From positions 17,839,001 to 17,903,000 of the forward strand of contig NC_059478.1 of assembly GCF_018139145.2 (NCBI RefSeq): a stretch of DNA of 64,000 bases, read 5' to 3'. A model generated the notes under the pieces. It was not told the DNA's origin. It saw only the letters and a program-made list of their open reading frames with translations, and searched no databases. Of this stretch, positions 11,542 to 23,351 are shown piece by piece. Position 1 is the stretch's first letter. Each line of letters starts with the position of its first letter. The position numbers were made by a program, and so were the translations under genes. This DNA comes from Gymnogyps californianus. Its lineage: Eukaryota > Chordata > Aves > Accipitriformes > Cathartidae.

Positions 11542-14500
11542 GCACTGAGCAGATGTTCCCTTTTTTAGTATAAAGCGATGTTCCTGATGTGCTAGCTGAG
11601 ATTAGGGAGGGGAAGGCTTATAAAGTTTCATGCTCGAGTGAAGCACCTATATGTCAGCACAGAAGGGCTTCTGACAGGCAAAACCAAGGAGGAAAAAAAA
11701 AACAACCCCTAAACCAAAAAGCCCTCTCCATCTGCTTTTCACTGAATGCCTGGTGTTGCAAGCAGGGTCCACGTGCTTCGGTACTGGCCAAAGATTAGAG
11801 GTGGTGACTGCTAGCCTGTTCTTCAGATGGATTAGACACGAATGGCAAGTCTCCCATGTGCCCCCGGGGGTGGTGGCGAAGTTAAAGCAGAAGATTGCAC
11901 GCAAGTTGCTGTTGAGCTGAAAGCTGCACTGTCTGGTACTCTGCATCTCTGTGGCTGTCAAAAAGAAGGTATCTTTGGAAGGAAATCAACTCTCTCTCTC
12001 CAGATGTGCATGCATCCATATGCACCAACATCCAGAATTCATTATTTCCTCTCTGAAGACCAAAAAATGACCTGCCAATAATCCAACTGACAGATAAAAG
12101 CAAGACATCTTATTGAAAGAAGAGACCTTTGTATGTAGGTGTAGTGAATGACAAGTGCTGGTGAAGCTGAGCGGAGTGCGTAGGAACTGTTTAATGGAAT
12201 AATAAGGGTTGGATAGAAAAGAAAACAAATTACAGGGAAGTTTAGGAGAGTTGTGGAAAGGAGCATATAGAGAAAGAAAAGGCCCAGACAGAGCCCCTGT
12301 AAGTTCAGTGTGTCTATGTATGTGAAGAAAAGGAAGCAATTTGGGCCCAAATAAAAGAAATCAAATAAAAAGGAAAACTTTGGCTATGCTTTTATGTTAG
12401 AGCTTGGATGACCTATCAAAAATGATGCTAATGTTATGAATTAAAGGAAAATCTGTTAATGGTTTGTAGAAGTCTGTAATACTGTAATCATTTAGAAATG
12501 TTTGTTGAGTGTCTAATAGTTTCAGTAACAGCAATTATAAAATTTTCTAAATTAGAAGAGTAGCTATCAACTCTGTGGTTGGTATGCACCCTGAATCAGT
12601 TAATACGAGGCACCTTCGATCTCTCCTGATCTCCTTGAGGTTGCTCTCACTAGCCATCAGATAAAACTTTGGATATAAACTCTTTTCACTGCATGGTAGC
12701 GCCCCTTGGACAACCAATATAGCACCATGTATTTTTGGGCAAAAGATGGCTGCATGAGCAGCTCCAAATGAAAGTCAGGAGGGATCAAGCATGTGACAAC
12801 TACTTGTGTTTCTGAAAAACTGCCATAGGATTTTTTTAAATTTTTAAATCATTCTGAACTAAACTTTAAGAAAGAAAGAAGAAAAAAAAAAAAAAAACAA
12901 CAAAAAAATCCACCTAAACCAAAAATCCTACCCCTGCCCCCAATCTAGTGAATATGTTCTATAATCTTACTATTACTGTATATTTTAGTACCTTTATCTA
13001 TACCTATTGATGCTGCCTGAGATGGGATATCAACACTTTCTGTGTTGGTTTGAAAAATCATTAGAACTTGTGTCAGCACTTTCAAGAGTACCCAGGAGTA
13101 TACAAAGAACTGAAGTACACATTTGCAATTTAAATAGGTAACATTTTGCTGAGAGAGACTCAGACTACTTGTTTTCTTAGATAAGCATAGACTGCTGAGG
13201 TCTGAGCTGTGTTTACACGTGTGTTTTTGTGCGTGCTCTTTGATGATGCATGAATTCCTGTGTGGCTGATTGTGAAAGTAAGCATGGTTCTCTCTCTTCG
13301 CCTCCTGAAACTGGTTTTATGAAGTCTGGAATTTCCTTCTCTGTCATCTTTAATTTACTCATTTTCAGGAATACGGTAACAGCAGTAGTGTGGGTAGGAT
13401 GGTTTGAGGAGTTTCAATACTGATTTATTAAAAATACAATGGTTTTGAAACCTTTTTTAGTTATTTTTGCTCTAAGCAGGCATTTAATTTTTATAGGCTT
13501 TTTTTTTCCCCTTTTGGCCCCAATACAGAGCTCTCATGTAAACCAAGCAGAATGCTTCCTGTCGTTGTCTGATAAAAAGTGTACTTCCATTCATTGTTTC
13601 CATGCAACTTCCTATCCTTTCTACGGTAAAGAGGGATAAATCTGAGACAATTTATGGGCTATCTCTGGGGAAAAGAGACTTTCACAACAAAAAGTTTGAA
13701 AGTTGTTTGGAATAATGAACAAGGAATGTTAGAAATAGTTTGTGTTTGTTCATTTCTTCCTCTCTGTACAATCATGGTGCTGAAGACAACTTTATCCATT
13801 AACAGTGATGAAAACTGAATGCTACATTTGGTTCTTCCATGAAGGCTGTTAAGGCACAATGACTACTTGCATTTTAGGTACTGCTTGTTATCTGAAATAA
13901 TTCTGTATCTTTTACACTCTTGATACAAATTTGTGATGGAAGTCAGGTGTTTCTGAAATACAGCCATGTCTGGGGGGGGGGGAAAGCCCTCAGTCTGAGT
14001 AATGTTGGTCACCATTTAAAAAAGGATGGGTGCTCCATAGGACCTGAGATTTATGCAAGAGGATCACCTACGTTTGAATTTTAGACCAATTGCTGGAAAC
14101 TTGTCTGTTTTCTACTACTTGAGGATAACAACGGGAAAAACTCAGCAACCCTTTCTGAAACATTGGTGGACTACTTTGTTTTCAGTTCTTTGGCATGGAA
14201 AACAGAAGTTGCGCTTTCTGGGTTTATTTAAATGAAAGTCAACACATTCATGCTGTTCTATTTATACAGATGAAAAATATGTTCTTATGTTAGTAGAGTG
14301 TTTTCCAAATGCTTGGGAGAAGGAATGGTGGGGGGAAGAGAACATGTATGGATGAGTGTGCATGTTTAGGTGTGGAAAAATACTAGAGAAGAGTTCCTGT
14401 AGGCAGCGTTTTGCTGCAGACCTCAAGAGAAGGTAGGGCTCTGACAGTACTTCTGGTCAGAAATAAGTACAGCAGAGGTTACATAAAATGTAGCTCTGTG

Positions 14501-17500
14501 GTACAGTAATCTGCTTTGAAAGACTTCTTTGTTTTCCAGGTACAGATGTTTGTTTTCTAAGATTATGCTTTATGCGTAGCAATGTCTTAAAATTGTGCTC
14601 AGCGGATGTTAAACCAAACAGGTTTTTCATTCGTTGCCTTTTCTGTCTAATTAGCTTAATAGGTGTGTAAACAAGACAGCTGGAGTTTTTGTTAAAGAAG
14701 ATACTGACTGATTGACATTGCCTAGCTTTGCCTTGCTTGCTCAGGTATTAAAATGAGTTTTGCTGTATAATGAATGAATTTGACTGTCACTTACATTTTT
14801 TCATAAAGTGGATAGTTTAGATATAATTCATCATTTCTAAGTAGCAGTACATTGCTGCAGAAGTTGAGTTTTATTTGATGGTTAACTTTTCCAGTTGAAC
14901 TTGCATCAATTTTACATCCTGGTAAGGACAAAACATCCAACAGAAGCTTATTTTTAAGAATGTGGAAGAAAGCATTTCTGCTTTCAAAATGTAATTTGAA
15001 TTTTTTCCCGCATGGAAAAAAATGTTAGATCTGTGCAGGCAACACTTGAGGTTAGATCATCTCTGCTAAACAGATGATATAAACCTTGTGCTTTTACCAG
15101 TGGCTAGGAGCAGTGGGAATGGATATTTTGCAACACATCCTCCAGAGAGGCATAAAAGATTATTTTGCTTAGAAGGAGAAACCAGCATCAGGAGTTTGTA
15201 CCAAACATAACAGCAACCCAAAAAAGGTATGGGGCATGTCATCTGTAGGTCTGAATGGTTCCCAGTGGGCAGGCAGAAGATGCTAGATAGACTTTACTAT
15301 GCATGACAGAAATGTCTAGAAAGACTGCAGAAAATAGAGGATCAAAATACATTGCAGATTAAGTGTAATCTAATATATTGAAACATCTGAATAGTTTGGC
15401 CCATACGTGGAATAAGTCTGGGCAGAGTTGATGATAGTGGAATGGGAATTAATTGGGGGTTGATAGTTGGGGATTGAGAGCACATAGAGCAAGGGTCTGA
15501 TTGCACCTAGCATTAACAATGTAAGGTGAAGTATGTAGGTTAATGCATAGTTCCAGAGGACAGTTGTTTTTTTTTTTTTCTTTGAAGAAAGGGGGAAGGA
15601 GCAGAGATGGTGTCATGAAGTGGAGTTGCTGAAGATTAGTGGGCTTTGAGCACTGGAATGGGGAACCTCTGCTATGTTTTTGTATAAGCACATGTTTTTA
15701 GTTAGTACAGCTTGTATGTTTTAACTCCTTCTACAACCAAATCTTGCTGTCTGTACTGAATATTTCGTGAGGATATATTTTTCTTCTTCTCAGTTTAAGT
15801 TTTATAGCTCACTCATTTCAAATAGATATATGTGGAGTCTGAGATTTTGGGGGTTTGGTTTGGTTTCTCAAAATAGCCAAAATCAGTCCATGTCTGCGAA
15901 TCTTTTCCCCTGTAATTTTAAACCTCTCCCCCTTGCCCCTACGGTAATTCTGTCAAAAGTAGTTCCACCATGAAAAATACTCTTTTCTTGTTGACAAGAA
16001 GCCTGTGCTAGATGTGATGGTAAAAGAACTCCTTGAAAATTAAGGATATGAAGGGAAACTTACCCAGCGTTATGTACAACAGCCATGCTGTGTCTGTGTT
16101 TTCAGTACAATGCTTCTGTCTCCTTTTTTTTCATGTACCCCCACTTGATTTTCTGTGCATATCATTTTCTCATGGACTTTTTTGCTCCTTCTGTCCATTT
16201 CTGCCAAAGCCCTAAAATGCATTCGAGGGCTTTCATGAACATCTACTCAATTTCAGTCCTGCTTCAGTTGCAGTTCACAAGGGGTCTGCTGTTCTTTCTG
16301 GTAAAGTAGCATCTGCTCTAAATTCATTGATACCGGCCAGTGGTTATGGTGCAGTGATTGAACAAACTCTCATCAAAGTTATTCAACAAATGTGGAAAAT
16401 ATGAGCTTTTAAGAAGTTTTACAATACTTTTCCTGAGGAATTCCTATTTTATGTAAATAGTCTTATTGACGGGAGATATCTGCTGCATTTCAACGCAGTC
16501 CATAGTTGCATGAGGAAAGACTTGTAAGACCTAATATGTAGTAGCAATAGTAAAATAAGTACATAAGTGTTGAGACGTATTATAAAAATGCCAAACTTTT
16601 TTTTTTCTGGTATCGGGTAAACACATAAAAATGACAAAGAGGAGAGAATATCCAAATTAGAACAGAATTTATTTAATATTGTAAGCTTATTTCTTTTTTC
16701 TCATTCGCCAGCCCTCTAAAATATCAAAGCTTTTATTGCAATATTGAGCATATCCTATTGTAACTGCTAGTTTTTTGAAACTTAACTTTAAATTACTAGG
16801 TGCACAGTATAAATAAAAACTAACTAAAAAAACCCACCCCACACTTTAAAATTTATTAATAAATATTAAAGTATCCCAGAATTGCTTTTTTTTTTGTCAG
16901 AACAAAACTACCACCTTTGTGACTCCCGTGCATTTCTGACTATGTACTAAGTCAGAAAAGTGATATTGAAACACACCAAGATTTTGTTTGTCATTGAATT
17001 TCTTCCTCCTCCTTACCAAAATCATGGCAGATTAGCAGCAGTATCATTCTGTATTACCTGTGCTGTGTTTCGTCAGAGTTGGAACTGCTGCCATGAGCTG
17101 TATAGAACAAGAAAACCATAACACTCTCCTCCTCTCCTCAGCCAAACAGTCTGGAAGACACAAAAATAAATCAGCAGTAGATTTATACAAATATAAAATA
17201 CTTTGGACAGTAATCTTCTACTTTAGTCTTCCTACTGGCCAGTATGAAGGTCCGATGTACAAATCTTCCTTTCAATATCTTGCTTCTCTCCCCTGCATGT
17301 TTCTTATGGTGGTCACGCTTATTCAGAGCGGAAAATCGCATAATCCAGGAAGAGTCTTGGACAGTCCAGCTCCTTGTTGTTGGTGATGGTGGTGGAAATG
17401 CTTCTCCTTTTCCATGAGGAGAAATGCTGCAGTTTCCTCTATGCCACTGCCTCTCATCACAAAGCAGCTGTGATATTTCCTACCATCTCATCTTGTCTTT

Positions 17501-20500
17501 TCCATCTCTCGGGACTTGAGGCTGCTTGCCAGAATTGACTGATCCTGACCAGGGATGTCTTACTCAAGTGCTTGCTTAGGAGCGTGAGGCTGTTTTTTCA
17601 TGGTTGTCTGTAGTAAAAGCTGCTCTTTGTATTAATGGTGGAGGTTGTCCATTGTCCTCTACACCATTTGAATCACCACGAATTTGGCTTCCCAGGTGGT
17701 CTTCTGCGAAGGGGTGTGCAGGAAGGAATTTAGTAGTTGTTGTTGCAGAGTCACCCATACTAACTAAGTAGTAATGACTTATATTTTCTCTTTGAGTGAC
17801 AGGCATCACTTCTCTCTGTCGAGTCTTATTTGCCTCAATCCTTAAGTGTAATTTTTTGGTATAAATGCTTCCCTCAGTGAGAAACCCTTTATGAGAAGAA
17901 GGTTGCGTAGGTGGTAACAATTACTCCACGTGGAACAGTGGCCCTTCGCCCATGCACTTGTATCTTTAGAAATGAGTGGTGAAGGTTATAGGAAGAAGTT
18001 ATTACTAAGTCTGCTCAAGTGAATCTTAAGCTTTTCAGTTCAAGAGAAAATGGCTTCCCCTCCTCTTGTTTTTACAGAACCCTGTTGTCATGCAAAAGTA
18101 GGTTTGAGGATCCTGTCTCTTTTCTTCCTTCTTGTTCCAGTCATCATTGTCGCTAGCTGATGTAAAAAAATGCCCTTAAATTAACCTTCTCCAAAAGAAC
18201 TTTTGTGAAAGTCTGTCATTTGGGCATAATGAAATCTCTGCTTGGATAGTTAGCCTCCTCTAAGACTTGCTTTTCGGTGTATAAAGTGATGAATTCTAGC
18301 AGGATCTGCAGTAATTTATATTACTTGGTACGTGACAGCACAGAGATCCCTCGTGTTCCTCAAGTCTGGATTTTGAATTTTTTTGTCTTTATGTATAACA
18401 ACTAGTTTTTGTGTCATTCCCTCATTCAAAAATCACTTAGAATAAATCTGTCCTTCTAAGGAGTGTTATATCCCATTGGTGTGGCTTGTATCCTCTGGTG
18501 TGGCATATGGGAACTATGCTAACGTGCCATGGAGCCCCCAGCACAGATTCACACAATTTGCAGGAGCTGGTTGCACTTTTCAGCTGACAACACTGTAGAA
18601 ATCTCCATGGAAATACAACAGAAAGTGTATTAGCCTTTACTATTTTAATAAAATCCATCACAGTTATGAGTTGGTCTTGAGTTGTTATATTATACCCTTT
18701 AGTGTCTTACTCCCATTTCTGCTACTTTCTTACAGCAGAACACGTTACTCATTAGTAGCATGGATGATATGGGAAACAAGAATGTTGAAATTGTATTGAA
18801 TATGTTCCAGATGTTAGTATCAAACAAGGTTGGGTCTGCATTAAGATTTCCTTTAAAATATTCTTATTAATTGGAAGTGGAAAATAATTCAATACTAAAC
18901 GATTTTCTAGAATTCCAAATTCACTAAACATTTGCCATCGTAAAACACATATGTAATAAGTGGTTCTTATAAAACTGCCTAACCTGCTTTCCATCTTCAA
19001 AAGGCTTTGCAGGCACTAAGCAACTAAAATTTGATTGTGGTAAGAGCCAGGATTTGCAAACAAGGTTAAATGGATACATGCTCCAAAGTTAAACAAAAGC
19101 CCAACGATGGCTGTGTATGTGCACTTACATTGTCAGCAGAGAAGGGACTAAAGGCTTATAGCTGCACTGGGATGTATAAACTTGAAGATACTTTTGACTC
19201 TTTAAGTGCCAGTTTGATGGGGATGAGGTGCCAGAGAGTATCTGTACATGTTTGGAGCTGATGAGGCAATCTTGATGCGTTAATTGGATGAACTGGCCCT
19301 TAAGCCATGATGGTAGTGAATTTTGGCAGGATGTCGGTGTCACTGATGCAGGTGAGGTCGGCAGGAATGGGATGCGGGGCTGGAGTGGGAAGCTGGCAGA
19401 GCCCGATCCTGGTGTTTGTGCAGGGCAGAGCAGCAGAACAGTAAAGCCCAGGCAGGATGAGGCTTCGGTTTCATGTTGGCTTTCAAATACAAGCAGGCAG
19501 TGTGGAGGTGATAAACAGTCACATTAGTAGTGTCATAGAAAGAGCTTTCTGTCTGTTTTTTCAGAGTGGTAAATATGCATTTTGTAGGATTTAAACTACC
19601 TAGGGGAAGTAACTAGCTTTCCAGTTAGAGGAAGGTGGCAGGAAGGAAGGAAGATAAGCAGGAGGGGTCTGTGAGGGAGCCAAGAAGAGCGAGAGCAGCT
19701 AATTTGGAAAGAGGAGAGCTCTTGCTGCTCCCACTGGAGTGATAGTGCCTCGGAATGGCACCTACCTGTCTTCGACTGGGGCAGATCTGGAGGTGCAGTA
19801 GGAAGTGCTGGAAAGAAATGTTGTTAATGGATGTTTAGCAAATAGCTCAGGCAGCGCTGGGGTGCATGCAGTATGAGAATAGACTAAAATACAGCATAAA
19901 TGGAGAGAAGGTGGCAGAAAGAACTGTCTTGTGCTATGTACAGGCTGAGCATCAGTGGACTTTGTGATCTAGAAATAAGTTTTCCTTTTGCTTGGCACTA
20001 CCTCCCGGCATGCAAGGGTACACTGGGCATGGCACTAGACCCGGTTTAGTGGTTGGGCAAATATGTGAATTTCAGTGCATGAAGATTGCTGTTTGGTACT
20101 GCCAGCACATTTAAGAGAAATAATGTTCGTGAGAGTCTTGAGTTCCTAGGAAGGGTAGTATGGGCCCAGGACATAGCTATACAGGCACCTATGTGAAACT
20201 CGGCAAAAAATGCAACATCTGGAGTAACCCCTCTGTTATTTACCCCACCGTCATTCCTTGTATGTGAGCAGTCTTACAGCGTATGTGGTCTGAATGCGGT
20301 GGAGCCAGCCTCCAGTAGATACTCTGATCTTCGGTTCAAATTTCAAGGGCTGTATCTCGGTCACTCATGAGGCTTGTCTGAAAGCAACTGTACCAACTGC
20401 AGTAACTCCCCAAAAACATTGGTTTCTTATACTGAGCGGCTTAGAGCAACTCTGTGCACCCCTTCCTTCAAAACAGAGCAGACAGAAGTGGCGTGCCCCA

Positions 20501-23003
20501 GGCAGGTGGGGCATGAGCCAGCGTGCGTCTGGACACCACGCAGCTGTACTGGTATAAGAGTGGGCCTATGCTGGTAAGCACTACTTAAGACTGGTACAGC
20601 CGCACGGGCTTGCTGCCGGCAGGGTGATAGGGTTTCTGCGGGAGATCTGGCGCCTGCGTCCAGCCAGGACAGAGCACAGGCAGAGCGGGCATGCCTCGGT
20701 CTGCCCTTCACTGTGCAGATAAGCTCAACTGCACACAGTTTTCCAGGATGTGAACTTCTGCTCCCTCCGGGAGTATTTCCATCTTGCATGTCGAGCAGAA
20801 CAGAGGGCACTGAAAGAAGGGCTTTCTTAATGCGCGCTTGAGGTGCTGGCGAGGGAGGCAGTTAGCCTGAACGTACCAGTCACTGTCGTCTTCATGTGGA
20901 TGAGTCCTTGTAGGAAGTGAGGGGAAAATCTGGATATCTTCTCCTCTAATGTGGCAAATTTGTACAGAAAAGACCAGATGAAGGCTGGAGGGGAGGATTG
21001 GTAGATGTACTGCATGGAAATAGGTGTTCACAAGGGAATCCATCTGCTGAGAGGGAGGTATTAGCTCTTTCTCCTGAACCTTTGCTAAGGAAAGCGCATG
21101 TTTTTGTCAGCAACTCCATTTCTGTCTTGTTCCGAGTCTTGCACCTTGTTCTTCGTGTGTGTTACGATAGAAGCATCTTAACAAATATCAACTCCGTTCT
21201 GGTCTGCAAGAAACAATTCAATGAACAAGTGCTCCTTGGCTCTCAGTTTGTTCCCCAGCCCAAGAAATGCTTGTGGAGTTTAGAAATGCTTTTTTGTGTG
21301 GGTTGTATAACGCAGTCTGCTGCAGGACTTACACATCAGTGGCTGGGCTAATTGATTAGTAGGTTCTCTGATCTGCACTTGTACATTAGGAAAATGAGGC
21401 CTCTCTGCTGGTTATGTTATTGTTACAAATTCTAAATATTTCTTCAACCATTACAAAGGGCAACTTTTTCATAGTTTTTTTTTTAACTGAGTATCATTGC
21501 TTGGACTGGTGCCATTTTGTATGCGTATTCTTAAAAAGGAATTAAAAAAAACCCCAAATAAACCTCAAATCCTCCAAGCTGGTGGTCAGTGCTTCTACCA
21601 AGCTCCTCATAGCGAGCAGAAGGTTTGTTTATCCTCTGTACCCCAAGCACAGGCATGCGTAATTTATGTCTTGAGCGTTGCCTTTAACAAATATTCCTGT
21701 TCTGTGAGAGCTGGCAGGATATGTACTATGCTCCGGTGGGTTTCAGGAATGGCCCCTTCGGCAGGACAAGGCACGGATGGCCCGAGGCACTGCGGAAATC
21801 TCCCTGTGCTCAGGGGCTTTGCTTTTTCCAGATAAAGTCTGTTTTAAGATGGACTCTCTGACTTCTAAATGGCCAGCTGCTAACTGTATCTTGAGTGAAC
21901 TGTCTTTTTAACCAGCAAAGTGTAGGTCAGTGCTAATATAATTAAACATATGTGTACACCAAACTCAAATGATCTCTAGTGCTACAGTAGCTGGATGTAG
22001 ACTTCACAAAACCAGACGGAGCTCTGCCATTTGATCAGTTGAGGATTTTCTTTCATTTTGAACTTTTTTTGAAAGAAGCATTTTACTTCAATTGCAGATG
22101 TACACGATCTGGAAAAAAAAAATCATATTTCTCTCTTATGCCTTGCAGCCTCTGCACTGACTGGTTCATGTGAGTCTAATTCTTATCTGAGTGACTTTGG
22201 TGCAAATTAGGGGTTAAGTCAATTACGTTCTCCAGTGACCTTCTGAATCAAAAACATACTGTATCTGTTACTGTGGGGTGGATTTGAGCTGTTTTGGAAA
22301 AGTAGGGCTGCTTTTCATAAATATTTGCCTTGCTTTAGTTTCCTGAGATATAGTTTAAATGTAAACTGCTCGGTATGTTTCAGCTTTTGTGCTCTCTTGC
22401 TATATCACATCCCACTGTCTCACATACTATATAAGATTATGGCACTACATCATGCTGTGGTGATTATTTGAAAGGGCGTATGCTCTGTTTTGGACTAGAT
22501 ATCTGTTATCAGTGTAGATAATTGCTGTCAGACACAAAATAGACTCAGTAAACAAACATTTCATTTTATCATGTGACAGATGCCTGCTGTTTTATACAAT
22601 GTATTTGAACGACGTTCACTATAAATCAGCACTGCTTCAAAAGCAACAAATTCAACTCGCCCAAATCCTTCCTGATGTAATTAGCTTTATACTAGAGATT
22701 AACTTTTCAATGTTATATATACATGATTGCATTTTTCAATGTTTGGAGATAACAGTGTTTGACATAAACAAATAATTCACATCTAAGACGAACCAATTCC
22801 TCCTACCACTATCACTACTTTGTTTTTTCTCCTTTGGGGTTTTTTTGGCTTTTTTTCTCTTTTATCCTTGGTTTCCTCCCTGGTAAAGACAAGACTACCT
22901 TCAATTTTGGAATTCATACTTTAAATTTAGACTTTCAGAGAGAAATGAACCAACAAGTTAGCATATATTCAGGAGAACTTAAAAGGGCAACAGAAATAAA
23001 TGT

Positions 23004-23057
23004 CTTCATTTTGTGAATATGAAGCCTCTGCTTCATTTTGTGGACATGAAGCCTCTG
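23004..23057 (+). repeat. TGFBR3: 27-bp tandem duplication just upstream of the first visible exon
   Basis: Two head-to-tail copies (23004-23030 and 23031-23057) of a 27-mer that starts CTTCATTTTGTG and ends GAAGCCTCTG differ at two positions. They lie about 110 bp before the acceptor at 23166, upstream of where the branch point is expected. Confidence 0.9.
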
Positions 23058-23166
23058 CTTGTCTTCCTGTGGGTTTTGTGACCAAAAGGATGATCATTAT
23101 TTGACAGGTGTAATCTATGTATTGCTTTTTTCTCCAAATGATCTGCATTTGTGTCTTCCTCTGCAG

Positions 23167-23351
23167 GTCCTGTGCCTAGGAGTGAATGTGTCTTATCACC
23201 TGTTAACAATTCGCACCCAGTCCATGCCTTATTGGAGAGTTTTACAGTCTTATCTGGCTGTGCAAGCCGAGGCACAACAGGCCTGCCACAGGAGGTGCAC
23301 GTCCTCAATCTCAGAAATCCTGAGGAGGGTCTTGGCCATCATGAAAGAGAG
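23167..23351 (+). CDS. TGFBR3: TGFBR3 (betaglycan) coding exon encoding the start of the mature protein
   Basis: Betaglycan is a single-pass cell-surface proteoglycan that binds TGF-beta (notably TGF-beta2) and inhibin and presents ligand to the type II receptor. This exon encodes 62 residues if the split first codon is completed with G. They start GPVPRSECVLSPV and include the near-invariant block ESFTVLSGCASRGTTGLPQE followed by VHVLNLR. By recollection this aligns without gaps to human residues of about 21-82, just after the signal peptide. Two cysteines (residues 8 and 32 of the exon) match the human positions. The acceptor is CTGCAG|GT (phase 1) and the donor is GAG|GTAAAG (phase 0), which joins in frame to the exon at 44417. 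The exon belongs to the N-terminal orphan domain. An Asn-Asn-Ser glycosylation sequon at 23205-23213 replaces a Val-Ser-Ala-Ser segment in human. A different + frame is also open here (about 98 codons) but is an overlapping shadow. Confidence 0.95.

Larger units (their letters stand above)
1..23166 (+). other. TGFBR3: TGFBR3 intron upstream of the first visible coding exon (5' end outside window)
   Basis: No exon with coding support was found in this stretch. It ends in a good acceptor: a pyrimidine-rich tract followed by CTGCAG immediately before 23167. The phase-1 acceptor requires the previous exon to contribute one base, expected to be the last coding base of the signal-peptide exon. I looked on the + strand for an ATG followed by a hydrophobic stretch and a phase-1 donor and found no convincing candidate. 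Contents noted: poly(A)-signal-bearing, UTR-like sequence at 1-1640, an old repeat near 2686-2800, a C21 tract at 3889-3909, a compound TG/TA/CA repeat at 7941-7988, palindrome-rich sequence at 9240-9480, a CpG cluster at 11379-11541 and A-rich tracts near 12860-12910. The rest is unremarkable AT-rich intronic sequence. Calling all of it intron is inference from the exon to its right. Confidence 0.6.

Noticed and set aside
12685..12715. Possible CTCF site (minus strand CCAAGGGGCGCTACC)
   Set aside because: The spacing between CCA and GGCGC is two bases short of the CTCF core, so the match collapses when aligned properly.
19288..19350. ATG frame ending at GATGCAG|GTGAGG, a good phase-1 donor
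   Set aside because: The phase and donor fit, but the 21 residues are hydrophilic (many Asp, Ser, Gln), so it is not a signal peptide.
22834..22890. Hydrophobic frame (GFFWLFFSFILGFLP) ending at CCTG|GTAAAG just upstream of the first visible exon
   Set aside because: There is no in-frame ATG before it (the frame opens at TTG), the hydrophobicity comes from a T-rich tract, and it would leave an intron of under 300 bp, unlike betaglycan genes.
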